Source of the DNA: UBA8950 sp034411635
GTDB lineage: Bacteria; Chloroflexota; Anaerolineae; Anaerolineales; Villigracilaceae
Length of the DNA stretch: 16,385 nucleotides
Assembly: GCA_034411635.1 (NCBI GenBank)
Contig: DAOUML010000111.1
Span: 1-16,385 of the forward strand
Reading direction: 5' to 3'
The notes under the pieces are model-generated. The model made no database searches, was not told the origin of the DNA, and saw nothing but the letters and a program-made list of their open reading frames with translations. The position numbers and the translations under genes were made by a program. Position 1 is the first letter of the stretch. The number at the start of each line of letters is the position of its first letter. Positions 7,508 to 15,554 of the stretch are shown one piece after another.

Positions 7508-7525
7508 CGCGACTTTCAAGTCGCG
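7508..7525. repeat. Short perfect palindrome (hairpin)
   Basis: CGCGACTT (7508-7515) and AAGTCGCG (7518-7525) form an 8-base stem around TC. With the preceding TGTAG it matches a short palindromic string (CGCGACTTGAAAGTCGCG type) that is frequent between genes in several phyla. Loop size is too small for full pairing, so the top of the stem would open. Confidence 0.6.
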
Positions 7526-7592
7526 TTTGGAGCAAGGCATTTGAGAATCTGCTTTCAGCGACATAAACCCCCATTCGTGAACGATGTGTCGC

Positions 7593-7614
7593 CCTGCGAA
7601 TATCCGTTCGCAGG
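7593..7614. repeat. Short hairpin
   Basis: CCTGCGAA (7593-7600) pairs with TTCGCAGG (7607-7614) around a 6-base loop. There is no T-run after it on either strand, so it is more likely a palindromic repeat unit than a terminator. Confidence 0.55.
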
Positions 7615-7630
7615 CAGTTACCAAAAATTT

Positions 7631-7656
7631 ACAGGACGGGTTTCAGCCCGTCCTGT
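7631..7656 (-). terminator. Strong hairpin terminator at the end of the minus-strand operon, possibly bidirectional
   Basis: ACAGGACGGG (7631-7640) pairs perfectly with CCCGTCCTGT (7647-7656) around a 6-base loop. On the minus strand the stem begins 5 bases after the MarR stop and is followed by AAATTTTTGG. On the plus strand it is followed by TTTG. It therefore fits a terminator for the long minus-strand operon and might also stop leftover transcripts from the GH13 side. Confidence 0.75.
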
Positions 7657-7661
7657 TTTGC

Positions 7662-8120
7662 TTAATCCGTCGTTTTGAGTGACAGCCCAAGTTTTTTACA
7701 CAACGCCCCCAGCGTTTTCTGCTCCTCCGCTGTCAGCGCTGAAAGGAGCGAGGTGATGTCGGCCACATGACGCGGCATGACGCGTTCGATGAGCGCGCGT
7801 CCGGTTTCGGTCAGGTGAATGGTCACAAAGCGGCGGTCATGCTGTTGTCGTTCGCGCAGCACCAGGCCGCGCTTTTCAAGATTATCAATCACCAGGCTCA
7901 GGTTGCCGGTCGATTTGAGAATCTTACCCGCCAGGTCTTTCTGGGCCATTGGGCCGATATAATGCAGGGCGTCCAACACGCCCAGTTGACTGGTGGTCAG
8001 CCCCTCCAATTTTTCAGCCGAAAGCAAACGCGCTGAAAGCGACTCCACCGCCCGCGTCAGGCGGATGTAGGCGTTCAGCGCGTCGATTTGTTCAGGCGAG
8101 CCGGGATAATGGGTCGGCAT
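7662..8120 (-). CDS. MarR-family transcriptional regulator
   Basis: Winged helix-turn-helix regulator of 152 residues, the normal MarR length; such proteins act as DNA-binding dimers that usually repress and respond to small ligands or oxidants. The HTH lies around residues 58-83, with the recognition helix in STGNLSLVIDNLEKRG (70-85), and the wing is DRRFVTIHLTETG (95-107). Helices at both ends would form the dimer interface. One cysteine (C141) is present. AAAGG sits 5 bases before the ATG. Only 8 bases separate it from recR, so it is probably cotranscribed with the replication/repair genes, which is an unusual partner set; its target cannot be inferred from this window. Confidence 0.88.
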   Translation of the reverse strand: MPTHYPGSPEQIDALNAYIRLTRAVESLSARLLSAEKLEGLTTSQLGVLDALHYIGPMAQKDLAGKILKSTGNLSLVIDNLEKRGLVLRERQQHDRRFVTIHLTETGRALIERVMPRHVADITSLLSALTAEEQKTLGALCKKLGLSLKTTD

Positions 8121-8128
8121 TGGGGCCT

Positions 8129-8734
8129 TTAGTTCATTTCCTGGCGTCCAGAGAGCGCCCGCAACAGGGTGTTCTGGTCGGCATATTCCAGGTCGCCGCC
8201 AACGGGCAGTCCGCGGGCCAGGCGGGTAATTTGAATGCCAAATTGCTGCAATTGCTGGCGCAGGTACAACGCCGTGGCGTCGCCCTCCATGCTGGGGTTG
8301 GTCGCCAGAATCACTTCGCGCACCTCGCCACGCGCCACACGGGCCACCAGGGGCTTTATTTTCAGGTCATCCGGCCCAACCCCTTCAATCGGCGATAAAA
8401 CCCCGTGAAGGACGTGATATTTGCCCCTGAAGGCCGCTATTCGCTCGAGGGCCAACACATCCAGCGGCTCTTCGACGACGCAGAGCAGCGCGTTGTCACG
8501 TTGAGGGCTGGCGCACACCTCGCACACTTCGCGCCCGGCCAGCATGATGTTGAAACACTCCGGGCAAAAGGCGGTCTGCGATTTGAGCGCAACCAACGCC
8601 TCGGCCAGTTGGGTCGAGATTTCTTCCGGCGCGCGCAACAGGTGAAAGGCCAGCCGCGAAGCGGATTTTGGCCCAATACCAGGCAAACGCTCGAAAGCGG
8701 TAATCAGGTTTTGGATGGGGTCGGGGAGGAGCAT
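8129..8734 (-). CDS. recR: Recombination protein RecR
   Basis: RecR works with RecO (and RecF) to load RecA on gapped single-stranded DNA during recombination repair. The 201-residue form matches the family length. In order: helix-hairpin-helix LPGIGPKSASRLAFHLL (17-33); zinc finger with C57, C60, C71 and C74; a Toprim domain with CVVEEPLDVLALE (85-97) and NPSMEGDATALYL (146-158); and the C-terminal ARGLPVGGDLEYAD (173-186). The ATG at 8734 is preferred because MLLPDPIQNLI is the typical RecR start. A TTG at 8773 would add 13 residues read from a repeat. No clear ribosome site precedes the ATG. It sits downstream of ybaB, as in many bacteria. Confidence 0.95.
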   Translation of the reverse strand: MLLPDPIQNLITAFERLPGIGPKSASRLAFHLLRAPEEISTQLAEALVALKSQTAFCPECFNIMLAGREVCEVCASPQRDNALLCVVEEPLDVLALERIAAFRGKYHVLHGVLSPIEGVGPDDLKIKPLVARVARGEVREVILATNPSMEGDATALYLRQQLQQFGIQITRLARGLPVGGDLEYADQNTLLRALSGRQEMN

Positions 8735-8757
8735 GGTGGGTATTGTGTTTCGGGTCG

Positions 8758-8797
8758 GGGTCTCGATACGCAAAGAGCGCTACTCGACCACCAACCA
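8758..8797. repeat. Intergenic repeat of the GGTCGAGTAGCGC type
   Basis: The ybaB-recR gap contains GGTCTCGATACGC facing GCGCTACTCGACC, an imperfect palindrome flanked by GGTTGG on the minus strand. Strings like this are widespread between genes in high-GC bacteria. Here it enlarges a gap that is otherwise normally short, and it removes any obvious ribosome site for recR. Confidence 0.6.
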
Positions 8798-8804
8798 ATG
8801 AATG

Positions 8805-9134
8805 CTAGAAGGGAAGTCCACCCGCCAGCGGGCCCATCATCTGCTGCTGCAGGTCGCGCGATTTATCGAGGGCCATGTTGACGGCGGTTAATACCATGTC
8901 ATTGAGCATTTCAGCATCGGCGTCTTTCAGAAATTCGGGGTCGATCTCGACACCGGTGCATTTCTGGTCGCCGGTCATGGTGACTTTGATGGCGCCGCCG
9001 CCAGCCGTCGCGGTGACGGTTTCTACTGCCAGTTTTTCCTGGGCTTCGGCCATTTGCTGCTGAATTTTTTGCAGTTGGGCCATCATTGGGTTTCCGCCGC
9101 CCATGCCGGGCAACTTATTAAATCCTTTTGCCAT
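8805..9134 (-). CDS. ybaB: YbaB/EbfC family nucleoid-associated protein
   Basis: Small DNA-binding protein of 109 residues, the usual size; YbaB/EbfC dimers coat DNA and are found next to recR in many genomes. The N-terminus is Gly/Met-rich, followed by the helix MAQLQKIQQQMAEAQEKL (18-35). Then come the central beta strands (TVTATAGGGAIKVTMTG, 40-56) and the C-terminal helix ending QQQMMGPLAGGLPF. AGGAG (9143-9147 on the minus strand) lies 8 bases before the ATG, the best ribosome site of this operon. The gap to the upstream receiver gene is 16 bases. Confidence 0.93.
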   Translation of the reverse strand: MAKGFNKLPGMGGGNPMMAQLQKIQQQMAEAQEKLAVETVTATAGGGAIKVTMTGDQKCTGVEIDPEFLKDADAEMLNDMVLTAVNMALDKSRDLQQQMMGPLAGGLPF

Positions 9135-9150
9135 AGATTAATCTCCTGTT

Positions 9151-9546
9151 TTAATCTTTATCAACGGGTATCAGCCGAAGCGACAATTCGCGCAACTGGG
9201 CCGGGCTAACCGGCTTGAGCAGCACCAAATCGGCCCGGTCAGCAAACAAATCAGCCTGAAGCGCGTCGGCAGTAGAAAGAATAACTTTCACCCCATTAAG
9301 ATGATCCTGGGAGTGAATATAATTCAAAATTTCATGCCCTGATGCGCCGGGCAGGTTCATATCCAGCACAATTAAATCAGCCGGGTTTGTTGCGAGGTGC
9401 TGGAGCGCAAGTTGACCGTCTAAAATGGGGTGGACGTCAAAATTGGCTTTGAGCGTCAAGCAAAACACATCACTCAGCATGGGGTCATCTTCAATGACAA
9501 GGGCAATTGGTTTGTTCATTGGGCAATCATAGTCCTTCTGGCTCAT
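9151..9546 (-). CDS. Single-domain response regulator (REC), second
   Basis: A receiver domain with no output domain, 131 residues. Acidic pocket E19/D20/D21, phosphoacceptor D62 in VLDMNLPG (60-67), switch residues S91/T92 in ILSTADA, and lysine K111 in LLKPV are all present, so it should be phosphorylatable. Lacking a DNA-binding or enzymatic part, it must act by protein contact or as a phosphate relay or sink. Start ATG 9546 overlaps the stop of the preceding receiver gene by ATGA; an alternative ATG (residue 10, 9519) gives the more typical REC start. Its partner is most likely the kinase encoded two genes upstream. Confidence 0.9.
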   Translation of the reverse strand: MSQKDYDCPMNKPIALVIEDDPMLSDVFCLTLKANFDVHPILDGQLALQHLATNPADLIVLDMNLPGASGHEILNYIHSQDHLNGVKVILSTADALQADLFADRADLVLLKPVSPAQLRELSLRLIPVDKD

Positions 9547-9929
9547 AGGTTTGGGGAGGCGAGTAAGCCAAGGGCCGCCTCCTGCAAGCGCGAGACGCCA
9601 ACCGGTTTTAAGATAACGCGATCAGCCAATTGCTCAAGCGATTTTGCAGCCGACAAATCGGCTGTCAAAACAACCACTGGCAGTTTTTTCCAACGTTCGT
9701 CGGCGCGAAGCCAATGTAAGATTTCAACGCCTGAAGCAAAAGGCAAATGAACATCAAGCAAAAGGATATTCACAACATTTGATGCAAGCACGTCTTTATA
9801 GCGATTGCCTTCAAGGTCAACGATGGTATCAAGCCCAATGGCCTGTAAACTCGCCGAAAAAATAGAGGCAAGTTTGGGGTCATCTTCGATGATTAGCGCG
9901 CAAGGCAAATTCATTTCGGTTATTCCCAT
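9543..9929 (-). CDS. Single-domain response regulator (REC), first
   Basis: A receiver domain alone, 128 residues. Acidic pocket E15/D16/D17, phosphoacceptor D59 in LLLDVHLPFASG, switch T89 in VVLTAD, and K108 in ILKPVG are intact. It overlaps the end of the kinase gene by 10 bases if ATG 9929 is used. ATG 9914 (residue 6) would leave a short gap and is equally possible. Sequence differs clearly from the second receiver apart from the core, so the two probably have different partners or act in sequence. Both would receive phosphate from the adjacent kinase. Confidence 0.9.
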   Translation of the reverse strand: MGITEMNLPCALIIEDDPKLASIFSASLQAIGLDTIVDLEGNRYKDVLASNVVNILLLDVHLPFASGVEILHWLRADERWKKLPVVVLTADLSAAKSLEQLADRVILKPVGVSRLQEAALGLLASPNL

Positions 9930-12900
9930 TCCATAAAAATTGGCAAAGTGACAGTAAAGATGCTGCCTTTGCCTACTTCACTTTGTAGTTCAATTTTACC
10001 GCGCATCAACTCAACCAACTGACGCGCAATCGACAAGCCCAGGCCCGTACCACGATTTTGGTACGTAATAGCGTTATCTACCTGGCGAAACGGTTCAAAA
10101 ATATAAGATTGGGCTTCTGCTGGAATGCCTGCCCCGGTATCGATTACCCGCGCGGCCCAGTGCGACTCATCAGCACGCAAAACTTCGATACGCACGCTGC
10201 CAGACATTGTAAATTTAATCGCATTGCCCGTCAAGTTGATCAGGATTTGCTGAATTCGCTTCACATCACCCAAAACGCTCTCTGGCACTTCGGGGCCAAC
10301 CAATAAATCGAAAGCCAGGCCTTTGTTTTTTGCCAAAACAGACATGGTAAGATGAATCTGCTCAACCAGGTTGACCGGTGAAAAAGGTTCGATTTTTAAT
10401 TGAACCTTTTTCGATTCTATTTGCGATTGGTCCAAAAGTTCATTAACCACCTCGCTCAAATAACTGCCGCTCTGAGCGATTTTTTCAACGGCATCTCTCT
10501 GCTCAGTAGTAATTTCGCCCATTACATTATATTGCAAGAGTTCGGCGTACCCAATAATGGCCCCCAAAGGCGTGCGAAGTTCGTGGCTTACCTTAGCCAA
10601 CAACTGACTCTTGAAACGGCTGGCTTCCAGAGCCTGGTCGCGGGCTGCCGCGAGTTGTTGCTCGGCCCGCTTGCGTTCAATCAAATGTCCATAGGTATTG
10701 CCCAGCAAAGATACCAGTTCAGTTTCATAAGGTCGGGGTAGCCTGCGGGTTAAGAAAGCATCGCAAACCAGATAACCAATCGGCTGATACCCATTCCATA
10801 GAGCGGTGGCAGCCTTCCAGCCCAGGCCGACCTGTTTTCCATCATCAAAGAGCGGGGCATCGAGCCAGAGTTTTGCGTGGTTGGGCGCATTAACAATCTC
10901 CAGCGTCCAGTGATCTTTGGTTATCGATTCGCGATAATAACGCTCATCACGCACCATTCCAGAGGGGTCAACGCCAAAGGTGCCTGCCATTTCGTTCCCA
11001 TCTTCATCTACAACGAACAAGCCAACCCTATCCAAGCCCAGGCGGCGCTGGGCCATGTCGATCATTTGAACATACAGTTCGCTCAAGCCCTCGACCTGGC
11101 TCAGGGCAAGATAAACCTCCTGCATCGACTTCATATCTTCCAAAAAGCGCAAATTTTGCTCTTCGGCCAGTTTGCGCTGTTCAATTTCTTTCATGGCTGA
11201 ATCATACAGACTGGCATTATCCAGTACCAACGAGACCATTTGCGCAAAAAGAGGCGCGGTTTCAACTTGCGCCGGTGTGAACGGATAATTTTCTCGCAAC
11301 CGTCCCAACGCCAGCACGCCAATCACTTCGCCATTAATAACAATCGGGAAATCGGCGGTACATTGCAAGTAACCAGAATCGCCCACCTTGTAAGGCGGCT
11401 CAATTTCAAAATAATTGTTGACAATAACCGGTTCGCCCGTTGCAATTGCCCTGGCTGTGTATTTCATTTTCTCCATGATTACACGCTGACCAAGCATGCG
11501 CGCCTGGGGTTGCGTGGTTGCCCGAAAGATAAATTCGCCATCTTCATTGCGCAGGGCAATTAAACCCGAAGAAACATCCATCAAGGCACAGGCCCGTTCA
11601 ACCACAGCGGTTAACAAATCGTCCAGATTGCGGCGGTTGAGCAATTCGAGCGTAATACTTTGCAACGCAACCAGATATTCATTTTGGCGGTCAATCTGCT
11701 CGCGCAATTCTTTTTGAGCGGTAATATCTTCTTTGATGGCGACGTAATTTGTAATTTCGCCATCGGGGCCTTGCACCGGGGCAATCGCCGCGGCTTCCCA
11801 GAAAAGGCTGCCATCCTTACGCTTGTTATGAAGTTCGCCGCGCCAAACCTGACCAGCGTTAATCGTTTGCCACATTTCTTTATAAAACTCGGCAGATTGA
11901 TTGCCAGATTTCAGAAGATTTGACTTCTTACCCAGGGCCTCGGCGCGCGCATAGCCTGTATTTTGTTCAAAATAAGGATTAACATATTCAATGTTGCCAG
12001 TTTTATCGGTAATCATAATCGAGTTACCGCTCTGCTCAATCGCCTGGAAATACTTGCGCAATTCTTTGCTGCGCTGCACCGCCAGATCGCGCGCTTCGGC
12101 CAGGTCGGCAGTACGTTGGCGAACGCGCTGCTCAAGCAAGGTGCGTTCCTGTTGCACCAGATTGAGCGCCTGGACTTCTTTCTTCCAGGCCTGGTTGAGA
12201 TTAACGATAAACATATTGACAACTGTCATCATGGTCAGCGAACTGAAGAGATAACCAATAATATTGGTGGTCGCAGAAGACAAGTTTGTGGGCAAGATAA
12301 TCCCGCCAATATGGGTTGTTTCCAGCGGTACAAAAGTGCCAGATAACACAGCCCAAGAAAATACAATCATGGTAGCAATTGCCAGAAACAGCATGGCAAA
12401 ACCACCCTGCACATTAAGCAACAGATGTGACAACAAAACCAGCGCCACAAAATATACAAAAACATCAGCCGAAAAACCATACTTGAGCATTTCTGCCAGG
12501 GCCATAGCATAAATCAGAACAACAAAAATGCGAACCCGAACAGAAAAAGGCGCGCTGCGTGCCAAAGCAAGGAAATAAACACTCGCAAGAAATAACAGAA
12601 TAACCAGGGCATATCCAATATCTGTCTGTAAATTGAGGCTGGATAGGGTACTCCAGGCAACAATCGAACCGAAAATCATAACAAAACGCGCACTGACAGT
12701 GATGCCTCGTTCAATCGTCTGAGCCCAAATTGGGTTATCTACCTGATTTGTGTCAACTTCAATAACTGCCGGGAAAAAGAAAGCCCGGATTACCTGCCAG
12801 AATGAATGAGGGGTATCTTCTGGTAGAACAACAGGAGTCTGTGGCAAACCAGGCACAGACTCACGAAGCGGCTCTTCAAATTGAAAGGCCGGGCGCGCCA

Positions 12901-13930
12901 GTTCGTTGCTGCCTACTTCCGCAAATGAAATTAAACGCCCTACCAGATTCTTGCGTTCATCATACAGGGGCCCAATCCGCACCGCCAACTCTCGAGCGGC
13001 CTCGCCGGAACCAATTTTGACAGTCTCGTTGGCTTCCAGCACGCCCCGAAAACGTTCAAGGAGCGATTGCCAGGGTTTCAGGATTTCATCAACAGGCTGG
13101 CCTAGCATCTGGGCAGGCTTTAACCCAATGAAATGCGCGGCTTGGGCGTTGATATCCACAATACGACCTTGCAAATCCAACACAATCACGCCTTCGCGCA
13201 AGCCGTCCAAAATCAGTTCGCGAGCAATGGGGGCCACATCCACCAGGCGAAAACCAAAAATAGCCCACACCAGCAACGCAATGGTAAGGTTAAAGGCAAA
13301 AGGAGTTGGGTCAATCGCAATTGGCGTCGTAAAATAAACCACATTCCCAAGCCAGGGCAAAATCACGGCAAAAAATAAAGCCAGAATTTGCGAACGATAT
13401 AAACCCTGTATCCGGCGCAAACGACTCAAAACAACAATCGTGCCGGTCAATAACAACACATAAGAAACTGTGAAATGAATCCAGAACCAGAGGCCATATT
13501 CCACCCCCAGCACAGTAATCGACCCGGCCGGTAATAAAAACGTCTCTTGCCAAATCAAACCATGCAAATCATTGCTAAGCGCCAGGGCCACGGTTACAAG
13601 CGGAAAAAGTGCCAAGAAAGACAAATAAAGCAAGCGCTGCGCACTCTTGCCCTGGCTGGTATAGGTCAGCGCAAACAACAACCAAAAAAAGGGAATAAAA
13701 GCAATGCCAATATACTCAAACCGCGCCCAAAATATTTTCTCTTCCAAACTGGGCGCGTTAATTTCCAACCCATAGGTAAAAGCCCACTCGGCAATTAAAA
13801 TTGCCAGCGCGCTCAAAGCCATCGAACCGGGCGCGCGCCGACGAGTAACAATGTAAATGGCAAGGCCCAACGAAAAAAACGCTGAAAAGAACAACAACCA
13901 CACAGGCAGCGAAAAATCAAAAGTATTCAT
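9920..13930 (-). CDS. Large membrane sensor histidine kinase (7TM-PAS-TM-PAS-GAF-GAF-HisKA-HATPase)
   Basis: Membrane histidine kinase of 1336 residues. Residues 8-228 hold about seven membrane helices of the HisKA_7TM kind. A PAS domain follows (about 235-340), then a second membrane module of about six helices (412-577). Next come a coiled coil (580-625), a PAS with PAC (628-740, ITDKTGNIEYVNPYFEQNTGY), and two GAF-like domains (about 755-905 and 930-1085). The catalytic core has the phosphorylated histidine H1116 in SHELRTPLG and the N-box with N1236. The ATP lid has DTGAGIP (1264-1270), FEPFRQVD and GTGLGLSIA. No receiver is fused; two free receivers follow directly. The start overlaps the dnaX stop by ATGA. 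Signal unknown; the PAS and GAF domains suggest redox, light, gas or cyclic-nucleotide sensing. Base composition is visibly more A/T-rich than the GH13 genes. Confidence 0.93.
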   Translation of the reverse strand: MNTFDFSLPVWLLFFSAFFSLGLAIYIVTRRRAPGSMALSALAILIAEWAFTYGLEINAPSLEEKIFWARFEYIGIAFIPFFWLLFALTYTSQGKSAQRLLYLSFLALFPLVTVALALSNDLHGLIWQETFLLPAGSITVLGVEYGLWFWIHFTVSYVLLLTGTIVVLSRLRRIQGLYRSQILALFFAVILPWLGNVVYFTTPIAIDPTPFAFNLTIALLVWAIFGFRLVDVAPIARELILDGLREGVIVLDLQGRIVDINAQAAHFIGLKPAQMLGQPVDEILKPWQSLLERFRGVLEANETVKIGSGEAARELAVRIGPLYDERKNLVGRLISFAEVGSNELARPAFQFEEPLRESVPGLPQTPVVLPEDTPHSFWQVIRAFFFPAVIEVDTNQVDNPIWAQTIERGITVSARFVMIFGSIVAWSTLSSLNLQTDIGYALVILLFLASVYFLALARSAPFSVRVRIFVVLIYAMALAEMLKYGFSADVFVYFVALVLLSHLLLNVQGGFAMLFLAIATMIVFSWAVLSGTFVPLETTHIGGIILPTNLSSATTNIIGYLFSSLTMMTVVNMFIVNLNQAWKKEVQALNLVQQERTLLEQRVRQRTADLAEARDLAVQRSKELRKYFQAIEQSGNSIMITDKTGNIEYVNPYFEQNTGYARAEALGKKSNLLKSGNQSAEFYKEMWQTINAGQVWRGELHNKRKDGSLFWEAAAIAPVQGPDGEITNYVAIKEDITAQKELREQIDRQNEYLVALQSITLELLNRRNLDDLLTAVVERACALMDVSSGLIALRNEDGEFIFRATTQPQARMLGQRVIMEKMKYTARAIATGEPVIVNNYFEIEPPYKVGDSGYLQCTADFPIVINGEVIGVLALGRLRENYPFTPAQVETAPLFAQMVSLVLDNASLYDSAMKEIEQRKLAEEQNLRFLEDMKSMQEVYLALSQVEGLSELYVQMIDMAQRRLGLDRVGLFVVDEDGNEMAGTFGVDPSGMVRDERYYRESITKDHWTLEIVNAPNHAKLWLDAPLFDDGKQVGLGWKAATALWNGYQPIGYLVCDAFLTRRLPRPYETELVSLLGNTYGHLIERKRAEQQLAAARDQALEASRFKSQLLAKVSHELRTPLGAIIGYAELLQYNVMGEITTEQRDAVEKIAQSGSYLSEVVNELLDQSQIESKKVQLKIEPFSPVNLVEQIHLTMSVLAKNKGLAFDLLVGPEVPESVLGDVKRIQQILINLTGNAIKFTMSGSVRIEVLRADESHWAARVIDTGAGIPAEAQSYIFEPFRQVDNAITYQNRGTGLGLSIARQLVELMRGKIELQSEVGKGSIFTVTLPIFMEWE

Positions 13931-15549
13931 TGAATATCGACAATCTCCCCGCCATTTTGCAGGGCGGCGGCCACCATACTGTCGGGCTTCACATTGGATG
14001 GCAGGGCATTTTTTCCACCGGCCACAACGGCCTTAATTGTGAGTGAAACCCCAATCGATTCAGAAATCACCCGCTCGGTTAGCGATGTATACTCTGGTTT
14101 ATCAAACTTCGCCAACAGAATATCGCTGGCAAAGCCCAACACCACTTCGCTGCCATTCACTTCCAACACTTTACAGGAATTAATTAAAGCCGCCAGATTT
14201 GGATTTTGGGATTTGACCGCGCCCGCAATCTGCTTCCACACCCCGGCTATTTTCTGCAAAGAAACGGCGGGCGGATCAGACTCAGCCGGGGGCCTGGATT
14301 CCGTTTGAGGAGCCAGGCTAGGCCCGGGGGCTGGTTCGCTCCGCGCTGGCAGCGGAGGCGGCGCAACCCGCCGGGGCGCGGGAGAAGGTGAAGGCGCGAT
14401 AACGCCCCCCGCGTTCCCCCCAATTTCCACGCCCGCCACCATTTTCGAGGTCGGGGCAGCAGGCACCGGAGCGGTTGTTTCGAGCATTTCAGCAAAAGCC
14501 AATTCAAGGCCGAGCGAGGGTTGCCAGCCGCCGCGCGTATCGGTAGCAGCGGCGTTGAAGGCGCGCATCATGCGCAGCACTTCGGTGGTAGGCAGGCCGC
14601 GCGCCTGTTCAGTCATTTGCTTGCGGGCATCGGCGGTCACTTCCACCTGCTCGCCATTACCCAGTTGAATGAGCATTAAACCACGCAAATACTCAACCAC
14701 CTGACGCGCCAGGGCGCGGGCATCGGCGCCGCCATCGAGGGCGCGATGAATTTCTTCGAGGCCACTGGCGGCATTTTTCTCAATCACCGCTCCGGTAATG
14801 CCAATAACCGATTGGCTGGCGGCAGTGCCAAGCACGGTTTGGGCCAGTTCGAGCGTAATATGGTCGCCGGTGGAGGCCAACTGGTCGAGCAGGGAGATGG
14901 CATCGCGCATTCCACCCGCCGATTGGCGGGCAATCATCGTCAGGGCGTCGGAATCGGCTTTGAGATTCTCTTCCTTGCAGATGAGTTCGAGGCGGCGGGT
15001 AATCTCGCTAAGCGGAAAACGCCTGAACTCGTGGCGCTGACAGCGTGAAAGCACCGTGGCCGGAATTTTGTGCATTTCGGTAGTTGCCAAAATAAAGATG
15101 GCATGCGGCGGCGGTTCTTCGAGGGTTTTGAGCAAGGCATTGAAGGCCGCCGTTGAGAGCATGTGAACTTCGTCAATAATATAGACTTTGTATTGGCCCT
15201 GGCTTGGCGCGAAGTTGATTTTATCGCGCAGGTCACGCACGTCTTCAACCGAGGTGTTGGAGGCAGCATCGATTTCGATGAGGTCCATAAAGCGGTTTTC
15301 GTTGACAGCCAGGCAGTGGGCGCATTCGTTGCACGGTCGTTTGGACTTATCAGTATCGAGACAATTAACGGCTTTGGCGAGCAGGCGCGCGGCGGTGGTT
15401 TTACCGGTTCCGCGTGGACCGCTAAAAATGTAAGCATGGGCAACGCGCTCGCCAGTGACGGCGTTCTTGAGCGTCTGAATGACGTGTTCTTGGGAGACAA
15501 CTTCGTCCCAGGCGAGGGGCCGCCATTTGCGGTAGAGGGCTTGAGTCAT
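13927..15549 (-). CDS. dnaX: DNA polymerase III subunit gamma/tau
   Basis: Clamp-loader ATPase subunit of the replicative polymerase, 540 residues. The N-terminus (ALYRKWRPLAWDEVVSQEHV, 4-23) is the family signature. Walker A GPRGTGKT (44-51), a zinc site with C63, C73, C76 and C79, Walker B IIDEVH (124-129) and the SRC motif with the arginine finger (168-170) are all present. Domain III follows to about 360. A Pro/Ala/Ser-rich linker (about 385-425) then leads to a C-terminal tau-like domain. I see no A-run slippage site of the E. coli type, so a separate gamma form is not supported. No ribosome site is visible before the ATG, which is preceded by a heptamer repeat. The stop overlaps the kinase start. 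Confidence 0.96.
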   Translation of the reverse strand: MTQALYRKWRPLAWDEVVSQEHVIQTLKNAVTGERVAHAYIFSGPRGTGKTTAARLLAKAVNCLDTDKSKRPCNECAHCLAVNENRFMDLIEIDAASNTSVEDVRDLRDKINFAPSQGQYKVYIIDEVHMLSTAAFNALLKTLEEPPPHAIFILATTEMHKIPATVLSRCQRHEFRRFPLSEITRRLELICKEENLKADSDALTMIARQSAGGMRDAISLLDQLASTGDHITLELAQTVLGTAASQSVIGITGAVIEKNAASGLEEIHRALDGGADARALARQVVEYLRGLMLIQLGNGEQVEVTADARKQMTEQARGLPTTEVLRMMRAFNAAATDTRGGWQPSLGLELAFAEMLETTAPVPAAPTSKMVAGVEIGGNAGGVIAPSPSPAPRRVAPPPLPARSEPAPGPSLAPQTESRPPAESDPPAVSLQKIAGVWKQIAGAVKSQNPNLAALINSCKVLEVNGSEVVLGFASDILLAKFDKPEYTSLTERVISESIGVSLTIKAVVAGGKNALPSNVKPDSMVAAALQNGGEIVDIQ

Positions 15550-15554
15550 AAGGT

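Noticed and set aside
7381..7566. 61-codon open frame on the plus strand after the third GH13 gene
   Set aside because: It consists of family A repeat and a palindrome, has no ribosome site and no recognisable protein features.
8735..8773. TTG start giving a 214-residue RecR
   Set aside because: The added residues come from an intergenic repeat, and family members start at the MLLPDPIQ position.
14398..14422. C/G runs in dnaX as a programmed frameshift site
   Set aside because: Two runs of six lie in the linker region, but there is no A-run slippery heptamer, no downstream structure I could support and no early stop in the shifted frame that I verified.
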